A DNA stretch of 54,936 nt from Eubacterium sp. (GTDB lineage Bacteria > Bacillota > Clostridia > Lachnospirales > Lachnospiraceae), in assembly GCA_024698965.1 (NCBI GenBank), contig JAILQM010000009.1, forward strand, positions 1 through 54,936, in the 5' to 3' direction. The notes beneath the pieces were generated by a model, which saw nothing but the letters and a program-made list of their open reading frames with translations, had not been told where the DNA came from and searched no databases. Of the stretch, positions 17,977-24,330 are shown piece by piece (positions within the stretch are counted from its first letter, which is position 1; each line of letters opens with the position of its first letter). The position numbers and the translations under genes are program-made.

Positions 17977-18264
17977 TTATTCTTCCAATCTGCCAAAAAC
18001 CATATCGTAGCCGTCGTTGCCGTAATTGAGCGAGCGGTTAACTCTGCTTATTGTAGCTGTAGATGCTCCGGTCTTTTCGGCGATTTCCAAATATGTCTTT
18101 TTTTCTCTGAGCATTTTGGCAACTTCAAGTCTCTGTGAAAGAGATAAAAGCTCATTTATGGTGCATAAATCCTCGAAAAATATGTAACATTCGTTTGTGT
18201 CTTTTAAAGTCAGGATTGACTGAAAAAGATGGTCTACTGCTTCTGTTTTGATTTTATCGTTCAT
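17977..18264 (-). CDS. TrpR-like transcriptional regulator (YerC/YecD family, possible HisR)
   Basis: 95 residues from the ATG at 18262-18264, with GGGAG seven bases upstream; an ATG two codons earlier is too close to that site. KTEAVDHLFQSILTLKDTNE is the family N-terminus. ELLSLSQRLEVAKMLREKKT and YLEIAEKTGASTATISRVNR form the TrpR-type helix-turn-helix. From memory, Gram-positive members linked to histidine genes have been proposed as the histidine regulator HisR. The adjoining hisA supports that reading, but an effector has not been shown here. A perfect palindrome (18309-18321) sits in its upstream region. Confidence 0.88.
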   Translation of the reverse strand: MNDKIKTEAVDHLFQSILTLKDTNECYIFFEDLCTINELLSLSQRLEVAKMLREKKTYLEIAEKTGASTATISRVNRSLNYGNDGYDMVFGRLEE

Positions 18265-18308
18265 TACCATACTCCCATTCGTATATTAATACTATAAAAT
18301 TTTATCAC

Positions 18309-18321
18309 TTCACATTGTGAA
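18309..18321. promoter_or_regulatory. Candidate operator: perfect 13-base palindrome
   Basis: TTCACA-T-TGTGAA lies 45 bases upstream of the TrpR-like start and 77 bases upstream of the divergent lipoprotein gene. It could be an autoregulatory site of the TrpR-like protein or a site for another dimeric repressor. This rests on symmetry and position only. Confidence 0.4.
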
Positions 18322-18354
18322 ATACAAGCGAGTTTATGGTAATTTATTATTCAG

Positions 18355-18365
18355 TATGATATAAT
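18355..18365 (+). promoter_or_regulatory. Extended -10 promoter of the pilin-like operon
   Basis: TATGATATAAT holds TGA plus a perfect TATAAT (18360-18365), 33 bases before the ATG at 18398. The -35 region is poor, as in other extended -10 promoters here. Confidence 0.6.
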
Positions 18366-18397
18366 TTGTAAGAATTTTTTAAATAACAGGAGCGGAT

Positions 18398-19399
18398 ATG
18401 AGAAAAAAACTACAGTCTTTAGGATTGTGTCTGCTTTTGATTTTATGTCTCGTGTCGGCGGGCTGTGGGGATTCTTCCGATGAAAGCCCGGCCGGAGGAA
18501 GTACTGTAAGCAGTACCTCAAATGACACAGATAGCGGGGGAGATTCGGCTTCTTCGGAGACGGAAAGTGCGTCCGGCTCAAGGGATAATACGCCCAACGT
18601 GCTTGTGCCTGAAGCGTCCGGGGAAAAGGAATCATCTAATGAAAGTGCCGTAATAGACTATTCGAATACTTCGGAAGGCTATGTTATGGTTCGCTACAGT
18701 GGGGAGAACGGTAAAGTCAAGCTGCAGATAGCTTGTCCTGATGGAATTACATATACATACGATCTTAATTCGGACAGCTATGAGGCCTTTCCTTTGTCGG
18801 GAGGCAACGGCAGTTATTCGGTTACCGTGTTCGAAAATATTTCCGATAACCAGTATGCGACATGTCTCGGCGAAACGATTGATGTTTCGATAGAAAACGA
18901 ATTCGGCCCTTATCTTTATCCAAATAAGTACTGCACCTTTACCGCAAGCAGCAAGGCGGTGGCCAAAGGAAAAGAGCTTGCCAAGAGTGCGGACAGCGAT
19001 TTGGATGTTGTTTCAAGTGTATACAATTATGTAATTGACAATATTGAATATGATTACGATCATGCGGAAAACTTAGAGAACGGATATATTCCCGATCCCG
19101 ATACAACGCTTTCGACCGGAAAAGGCATCTGCCTTGATTATGCGTCTCTTATGGCCTGCATGCTAAGAAGTCAGAGCATTCCGTGTCAGCTCGAAGTCGG
19201 ATATGCGGGAGAGGCTTATCACGCATGGATCAGCGTTTACATCGATGATGTCGGATGGGTTAACGGCATGATTGAGTTCAACGGAAGCGAGTGGCAGATA
19301 ATGGATCCGACCTTTGCAGCCACAAGCGGAGGTAACGACGAACAGCTTAAGAAGTTTATCGGTGACGGAGAAAACTACACCGTCAAATACATTTATTAA
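18398..19399 (+). CDS. Lipoprotein with transglutaminase-like domain
   Basis: 333 residues behind CAGGAGC. The signal peptide ends in lipobox VSAGC (lipidated Cys23). A Ser/Gly/Glu-rich linker spans about 24-85 and a beta domain about 90-170. A transglutaminase-like core covers about 190-315, with Cys245 in GKGICLDYAS, His275 in AYHAWIS and Asp303 in IMDPTF. The fold suggests a surface cysteine peptidase or amide-acting enzyme; true cross-linking is unproven. It lies 11 bases before the GspF-like gene with no terminator between, so it is the first gene of the pilin-like operon. That makes a role in processing or anchoring pilin-like subunits an attractive guess. Confidence 0.87.
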   Translation: MRKKLQSLGLCLLLILCLVSAGCGDSSDESPAGGSTVSSTSNDTDSGGDSASSETESASGSRDNTPNVLVPEASGEKESSNESAVIDYSNTSEGYVMVRYSGENGKVKLQIACPDGITYTYDLNSDSYEAFPLSGGNGSYSVTVFENISDNQYATCLGETIDVSIENEFGPYLYPNKYCTFTASSKAVAKGKELAKSADSDLDVVSSVYNYVIDNIEYDYDHAENLENGYIPDPDTTLSTGKGICLDYASLMACMLRSQSIPCQLEVGYAGEAYHAWISVYIDDVGWVNGMIEFNGSEWQIMDPTFAATSGGNDEQLKKFIGDGENYTVKYIY

Positions 19400-19410
19400 A
19401 GAGGGAAAAA

Positions 19411-20454
19411 ATGAGTAAGAGAACATTATCAAATACGGAAATTGCATCATTTTGCAGCCAGTGTGCCTTGCTTTTCAAGTCGGGAATAACACCTGTGGAA
19501 AGCATGTACATTATGCTTGAAGATACAAAAGATTCAGCCGGTATAGCCATTATTCAGGGAATACTTGATGAGTGCGAAAAAGGCGAGAGGTTTGCAAACG
19601 CCATTGAGACAAGCGGGCGATTCCCGGACTATGTGGTAAAGATGATTCGCCTCGGCGAAGAGTCCGGTAATTTAGATGTCTGCATGCAGTCTCTTGCGGA
19701 CTATTACGAAAGAGAAGAGGAGATTGCGCAGAGCATAAAAAGCGCAATTACCTATCCTGTTATTATGGTTGCGATGATGATAGTCATAATGATAGTTTTG
19801 GTTTCAAAGGTTCTGCCGATATTTAATCAGGTTTTCGAACAGCTCGGCACAGAGATGACCGGACTTTCAAAGTCTCTTCTTGTATTCGGACAGGTCATTA
19901 ATAAATATATTATCGTGGTTATTGCTGTGCTTGTTATTTTGGCGGCTTTATATGTGGCGGCCACAAAGAGCGAAAAAGGAAAGAAAGCCGCAAAGAGATT
20001 TTTCAATAAATTCCCGCTTACAAGGGGATTTTATACCAAGGTTGCGGCAGGAAGGTTTGCAAGCGGCATGGCTCTTGCATTATCGAGCGGACTTGATACA
20101 GTTTCAAGTTTAGAGATGGTTGCTGAGATAATAGAGCATCCCGAGACTGTTAAAAAGATTAACGACTGCAGAGACCACATTACGGAAGGCTATGATTTTG
20201 CCGAGTCTGTGGCAGGGGCAGGCATTTTTACGACAATATACAACCGTATGATCTCCGTCGGATTTAAGAGCGGAGCTTCCGATTCTGTAATGAAGCAGAT
20301 TTCGGTTTCGTATGATAAGGAGATAAACAAAAAGCTTGTAAGCATTATCGCAATAATAGAGCCTACGCTTGTTATTGTGCTTTCGGTAATAGTGGGACTC
20401 ATACTTTTGTCGGTAATTCTTCCTCTTATGGGAATAATGTCAAGCATAGGATAG
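19411..20454 (+). CDS. Type II secretion / type IV pilus platform protein (GspF/PilC family)
   Basis: 347 residues. Two T2SSF repeats are visible: residues 5-125, starting NTEIASFCSQCALLFKSGIT, and 205-325, starting TKVAAGRFASGMALALSSGL. Each is followed by membrane helices (about 110-135, 165-185 and 315-345). Motifs such as RLGEESGNLDVCMQSLADYY and FKSGASDSVMKQISVSYD are the conserved platform blocks. GspF/PilC proteins connect an assembly ATPase to pilin subunits in the inner membrane. No ATPase or prepilin peptidase gene is in the window, so those partners must be elsewhere. The next gene starts nine bases after the stop. Confidence 0.92.
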   Translation: MSKRTLSNTEIASFCSQCALLFKSGITPVESMYIMLEDTKDSAGIAIIQGILDECEKGERFANAIETSGRFPDYVVKMIRLGEESGNLDVCMQSLADYYEREEEIAQSIKSAITYPVIMVAMMIVIMIVLVSKVLPIFNQVFEQLGTEMTGLSKSLLVFGQVINKYIIVVIAVLVILAALYVAATKSEKGKKAAKRFFNKFPLTRGFYTKVAAGRFASGMALALSSGLDTVSSLEMVAEIIEHPETVKKINDCRDHITEGYDFAESVAGAGIFTTIYNRMISVGFKSGASDSVMKQISVSYDKEINKKLVSIIAIIEPTLVIVLSVIVGLILLSVILPLMGIMSSIG

Positions 20455-20463
20455 GTGATATTC

Positions 20464-20796
20464 ATGGTTAAATTCGGCAGTGAAAACGTAAAAAGTTCGG
20501 GAAGGTTCGGATTCATATACCTGCTTTTGTTTGTAGTTGTGCTTGTGATTTTTATAAGGGCGGTATCTGTCTTTGGCACGAGCAACACCGAAAAGCAGAA
20601 AGAAAGCCTTGAAAATGCGCTTAATAAGACAATAGTTGAATGTTATGCACTTGAGGGGGCCTATCCTCCTTCCTTAGAATATCTCAAGGAACATTACGGG
20701 CTTTTGTACAACGAAGATTTGTTTTTCGTGGATTATGATTATATAGGTTCAAATTTAAGACCTGATACTACCGTTATAGTAAGAAGGAACGATTAA
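20464..20796 (+). CDS. Pseudopilin-like small membrane protein
   Basis: 110 residues from the ATG at 20464, with AGGTGA six bases upstream; a GTG three codons earlier overlaps that site. One N-terminal helix (about 17-37) follows a short positive leader. A Gly then Phe occurs at the helix start (RFGFIYLLLF), but the Glu normally at position +5 of pilins is Leu. The sequence after the helix, KTIVECYALEGAYPPSLEYL, resembles type II pseudopilins, where a residue-counting Pro-Pro-Ser segment is common. It is probably a minor, GspK-like or tip subunit. The stop is one base before the next ATG. Confidence 0.75.
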   Translation: MVKFGSENVKSSGRFGFIYLLLFVVVLVIFIRAVSVFGTSNTEKQKESLENALNKTIVECYALEGAYPPSLEYLKEHYGLLYNEDLFFVDYDYIGSNLRPDTTVIVRRND

Positions 20797-20797
20797 T

Positions 20798-21289
20798 ATG
20801 GATTACCAAAGTAACAGACATATGGTGGATCTTCTTTTCGTTATAACGCTCTTTATTCTCTTCGCCGTTTCATCTATGGCGATAGTTGCGATAGGAGCGG
20901 ATGTATACGAATCCGCCGTAGTCAGTATGGAAGAAAACTACACAGACAGGACGGCTTATCAGTATTTGACGGAGAAACTGCGCCAATATGACAGAGACTC
21001 GAGAATAGATGTAGCCACTTTCGGAGATTCGGATGCGATTGTATTATCCGAGTCTGTTTATGATACAAACTATGTTACTTATATTTACCTTTACGACGGA
21101 TATTTAAGAGAACTTGTAATAAAGGAAGGTGCAGATGTTGCGCCTGCGAGCGGACAGACAGTAATAGAGGCTGATTCTTTTAACGTCACCAAAAAATCGG
21201 ATAATCTTATAAATATTTCAATAACCTGCCCGGGCAGGGATGAAATATCGTTTTATATCGCATCAAGAACAAAGGCAGGTGAAAAGTAA
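20798..21289 (+). CDS. DUF4860-like membrane-anchored protein of the pilin-like operon
   Basis: 163 residues with a single N-terminal helix (about 11-33, MVDLLFVITLFILFAVSSMA) after a short leader, then a soluble extracytoplasmic domain of mixed alpha/beta character. The overall pattern (short leader, acidic residue near the helix start, long amphipathic continuation) is pilin-like without a recognisable prepilin peptidase site. I assign DUF4860 from memory with moderate certainty. Its stop overlaps the next start (TAATG), indicating translational coupling. Confidence 0.7.
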   Translation: MDYQSNRHMVDLLFVITLFILFAVSSMAIVAIGADVYESAVVSMEENYTDRTAYQYLTEKLRQYDRDSRIDVATFGDSDAIVLSESVYDTNYVTYIYLYDGYLRELVIKEGADVAPASGQTVIEADSFNVTKKSDNLINISITCPGRDEISFYIASRTKAGEK

Positions 21290-21717
21290 TGCATTCCAAA
21301 TCCAATCTATTTTTGATAGAACTTATGATAGCTGTGTTTTTCTTTGCACTTGCGGCAGCAGTATGTATTCAGATGTTTGCCATGGGTCACAGCATAAATA
21401 TGGAGAATGAACAAAAAGAACATGCAATAATGCATTCAATTTCTCTTGCGGAGACCTTTGAAGCCACAGACGGAGAGCTTGTTGCGATGGCTGAGATTTT
21501 ATCCGGCGAAAAGAAGGAAGATGAGAGCATTGCCCTGTATTTTGACGAGAACTGGCAGAGCGCAGAAGAGGAAGAGGCCGCGTATGAGGTTGTGCTTGTA
21601 AAAAGCGAAGATGAGGACTTTTCATACGCAAGCATTGTTACCACGGAGTGCTCTTCGGGCGATGAAATATATTCTTTGGATACGCAGATTTATCATCAGA
21701 AAGTAAGGGGAGAGTAA
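21289..21717 (+). CDS. Pilin-like protein with type III-style LIELM motif
   Basis: 142 residues. The N-terminus MHSKSNLFLIELMIAVFFFA has the hallmark pilin helix, with Glu11 in the position of the +5 Glu. The residue that should be the -1 Gly of a prepilin peptidase site is Asn6. The helix runs to about residue 30, and the rest is acidic and soluble. It is probably a subunit or minor pseudopilin of the same assembly. Stop and next start overlap (TAATG). Confidence 0.75.
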   Translation: MHSKSNLFLIELMIAVFFFALAAAVCIQMFAMGHSINMENEQKEHAIMHSISLAETFEATDGELVAMAEILSGEKKEDESIALYFDENWQSAEEEEAAYEVVLVKSEDEDFSYASIVTTECSSGDEIYSLDTQIYHQKVRGE

Positions 21718-22142
21718 TGAACTTAAAGAAAAATTACGGAATGAATATAGGAACAAGCTCGGTTATGCTCATCTTCTTTGTGCTTTGTCTTGTTAGCTTT
21801 GCAGCTCTTACTTTATCGAGCGCGCTTGCCGATAAGACGATGACGGATAAATCAGAGGAGAAAACAACCGGATATTATGAGGCTTGCTCTATAGCCGAAG
21901 AGAGGCTTTGCGATATAGATAAAGAGCTTAGCGCAGCTTACGAAAGCGGCATGGATAAGGATGAGTATTTTGAGGAGTTTGGGGATACGGTTAATTTTAC
22001 CGTGGCAATTTCAGATACCCGTTCTTTGTATGTAGAGCTTGAGATTCTTTATCCGGAAAATGACGGGGAGAGCTTTTATGAAATCACGACCTGGCAGGAG
22101 AAGTCGGGCGAACTTGAAGGCGGAACAACAATTATTGATTAA
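21717..22142 (+). CDS. Small membrane-anchored protein, last of the pilin-like operon
   Basis: 141 residues, GGGGAG before the ATG. After KKNYGMNIGTSSVM comes one membrane helix (about 16-38), then an acidic soluble part of about 100 residues. The GTSSVMLIFFVLCLVSFAAL segment recalls small proteins often seen next to pilin-like genes in Clostridia, but I cannot assign a family. The operon context suggests a structural or accessory part of the assembly. The following gap carries an ECF-like promoter for the next operon and no terminator hairpin. Confidence 0.7.
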   Translation: MNLKKNYGMNIGTSSVMLIFFVLCLVSFAALTLSSALADKTMTDKSEEKTTGYYEACSIAEERLCDIDKELSAAYESGMDKDEYFEEFGDTVNFTVAISDTRSLYVELEILYPENDGESFYEITTWQEKSGELEGGTTIID

Positions 22143-22146
22143 AATT

Positions 22147-22172
22147 TGTAACCTTTTAAAATTTTTTCCGTG
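22147..22172 (+). promoter_or_regulatory. Candidate ECF sigma-dependent promoter
   Basis: TGTAAC (22147-22152), 16 bases, then CGTG (22169-22172). This is close to the TGAAAC/TGTAAC-N16/17-CGT form used by B. subtilis ECF sigma factors. It stands upstream of the operon that encodes an ECF sigma factor, so autoregulation is likely but unproven. Confidence 0.55.
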
Positions 22173-22220
22173 TATTTAGGTATAAAGGGGATAACCCTAA
22201 AGAAAATGGAGGAAATAACT

Positions 22221-23183
22221 ATGAAAAAAAGATTATTATGTTGTTTAATGGCACTTATGACAGCGGGGGCACTTCTTTGCGGCTGCGGAAACTCGGTTAT
22301 GACAGAGAGCGTAGAAACCGATAGCTCAAAGGCATCATCGGCGGACGGATGGAGCGGATCTACGGATTTATATGCCGTTTCGGATGAAGACTGCTTAGAA
22401 GAATATGCCGGCGAAGAAGCTTCGAGTGAAGAGAGCACTGCTTCGGAATATGAGAATAAGATAATCAAAACCTACAGCTTTGGCATAGAGACGACAGATT
22501 CAGAGAGCACCAATAAGCTTATAAGAAGCAAGGTAAGCGAGTACGGCGGATACATCGAGTCGTCAAATATGTATGACGGGGGCACGGAAGCATATTATGT
22601 TGTGCGTATCCCTCAGGATAATGCCGACGCTTTCTTAAACGATTCCGAAGAGTTCGGAACCAAAACCTACGAAAACGAGAGTCAGGAAGATATCACAATG
22701 AGCTACTATGATACCGAGGCTCATATTGAGGCGCTTGAAACTCAGCACGAAAGACTGCTTGAACTGATGGAAGAGGCCTCATCAATTGATGATATTGTTG
22801 CGCTTGAAGAAAGGCTTTCGGAGGTTGAATACGAACTTTCAAGCTATGAGCAGACGCTTAAAATCTATGACAATCAGGTAAACTATGTGACGATAAATAT
22901 TGATGTTTACGAAGTTTCAACAGTATCTACAATTGATGATGATACCTTTGGCGAAAGAATAATAAAAGGACTTAGGACAAACCTTGACACTGTAGCGGTA
23001 TTCTTTGTTAATCTTGCCGTAACTCTTATAACAGGACTTCCGATTTTTGCGGTATGGGCGCTGGTAATAGTTATCATCGTACTCATCGTTAGAAAGATTA
23101 AAAAATCACGCAGGGCAAAAAAGGAAAAGCTTATGGCTGAAACCGAGAAGAAAGATATTGCCGGAGAAATAAATGAGGACTGA
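22221..23183 (+). CDS. DUF4349 lipoprotein with C-terminal membrane helix
   Basis: 320 residues from the ATG at 22221 behind GGAGG; upstream in-frame starts lack a site and would break the signal peptide. The lipobox region is LLCGC. The DUF4349 domain spans about 75-270: it starts KIIKTYSFGIETTDSE, has GGYIESSNMYDGG, and contains a coiled coil (about 180-235) typical of the family. A membrane helix lies near 275-300, followed by a basic tail. Function of the family is unknown; it often sits beside ECF sigma systems. The following sigma gene starts 11 bases before its stop, so translation is coupled. Confidence 0.88.
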   Translation: MKKRLLCCLMALMTAGALLCGCGNSVMTESVETDSSKASSADGWSGSTDLYAVSDEDCLEEYAGEEASSEESTASEYENKIIKTYSFGIETTDSESTNKLIRSKVSEYGGYIESSNMYDGGTEAYYVVRIPQDNADAFLNDSEEFGTKTYENESQEDITMSYYDTEAHIEALETQHERLLELMEEASSIDDIVALEERLSEVEYELSSYEQTLKIYDNQVNYVTINIDVYEVSTVSTIDDDTFGERIIKGLRTNLDTVAVFFVNLAVTLITGLPIFAVWALVIVIIVLIVRKIKKSRRAKKEKLMAETEKKDIAGEINED

Positions 23184-23736
23184 TACACAGATAATTGATT
23201 TATACTGGGCGCGTCAGGAGGCGGCCATAAAAGAGACGGATATAGCTTACGGAAAATATCTGTTTAAAATTTCATATAATGTTTTACTTGAGCGGGAAGA
23301 TTCGAGGGAGAATGTAAACGACACCTATTTTAAGGCCTGGAATCTTATGCCGCCCGAAAGGCCCGGTATTTTATCTTCTTTTTTGGGAAAATTATGCAGA
23401 AACGGAGCCATAGATATGTACAGAAAAAAACATGCGGCCAAAAGAGCGGGATGTTTGTATGAGGACTGCATAGATGAGCTTTCCGAAGTTTTAAGAGGAG
23501 AAGAAAGCGCAGAAGAGGGCATTATCGCTTCAGAGCTTTCGGAGATAATAAACGGCTTTCTTAAAAAGTATGATAAGGATAAGAGGAATGTCTTTATCGG
23601 CCGGTATTTTTACATGGATTCGGTAAAGGAAATCTCACATTATACGGGACTTTCTTCATCTAACGTAAAGACGATATTATCAAGGATGAGGAAAGAACTT
23701 AAACAAGAGCTTTTAAAGGAGGGATATGCATTATGA
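23173..23736 (+). CDS. ECF-type RNA polymerase sigma factor
   Basis: 187 residues. Region 2 lies near 25-95 (YGKYLFKISYNVLLEREDSR then VNDTYFKAWN and the region 2.4-like GAIDMYRKKHAAKR). Region 4 lies near 130-183 with a helix-turn-helix in MDSVKEISHYTGLSSSNVKT. It has only the two domains of ECF factors. It overlaps DUF4349 by 11 bases and the next gene by four (ATGA). Its likely regulon includes its own operon through the promoter at 22147. Confidence 0.9.
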   Translation: MRTDTQIIDLYWARQEAAIKETDIAYGKYLFKISYNVLLEREDSRENVNDTYFKAWNLMPPERPGILSSFLGKLCRNGAIDMYRKKHAAKRAGCLYEDCIDELSEVLRGEESAEEGIIASELSEIINGFLKKYDKDKRNVFIGRYFYMDSVKEISHYTGLSSSNVKTILSRMRKELKQELLKEGYAL

Positions 23737-24257
23737 GAACAGAGGATCTGCTCGATGCAATCGGAGATATTGACGATGACCTCCTTGAAGAAACCTTTAA
23801 GCTTAAAAACAAAAGAGAAAAGCGAAAACGCGCAAGAAGAGGGCTTTATGCTGTTGCGGCTTCGTGCGCGGCCTGTGTGGTTGCGGTGGTAGGTATTTCT
23901 TATTCGGGAATACTGATGATGGGAAGCTCTAACGAAGAATGTTCGGATTATGCGCTTGAGAGCGAGGAAAGCAAGCTTGCAAGCAGCGGAAGCACTTACG
24001 ACAGCGAGGCGGCAGATGTATATGGGTATTTTTTGTGCAATCTGAGCGATTATGACGCCGCTATTTATACCGATGAAGCTGTTGAAAGTGATTCGGAGGA
24101 AATGACATTTGACGAAGCGCTTTTACTTCTAAGGGAGACGGGTGCATACTGGAGCATACAGACATACAGCGAAGATGACACTGAGACGGCCGGAAAAATG
24201 ATTGATTATGCATACGATTCCGGTTATGAAGATGTGCTATCAAACTTTAACGAATAA
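23733..24257 (+). CDS. Probable membrane anti-sigma factor
   Basis: 174 residues. The cytoplasmic N-terminus (1-36) reads MRTEDLLDAIGDIDDDLLEE and ends in a very basic KREKRKRARR. One membrane helix spans about 38-60, and an acidic outside domain of about 110 residues follows. There is no zinc anti-sigma HxxxCxxC motif. The inference rests on its position overlapping the sigma gene (ATGA), its single helix and the inside-short, outside-long layout. The IGDIDDDLL block recurs in clostridial proteins next to ECF factors. A strong terminator follows. Confidence 0.75.
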   Translation: MRTEDLLDAIGDIDDDLLEETFKLKNKREKRKRARRGLYAVAASCAACVVAVVGISYSGILMMGSSNEECSDYALESEESKLASSGSTYDSEAADVYGYFLCNLSDYDAAIYTDEAVESDSEEMTFDEALLLLRETGAYWSIQTYSEDDTETAGKMIDYAYDSGYEDVLSNFNE

Positions 24258-24260
24258 ATC

Positions 24261-24290
24261 AAACGGACTGTTGAAAAAACAGTCCGTTTT
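24261..24290 (+). terminator. Terminator of the DUF4349-sigma-antisigma operon
   Basis: AAACGGACTGTT and AACAGTCCGTTT pair around a short A-rich loop and are followed by TTTTG. Confidence 0.88.
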
Positions 24291-24330
24291 GTGTAGAATA
24301 AACAGTGACTATGAAAAAAAGGAGAACTGT

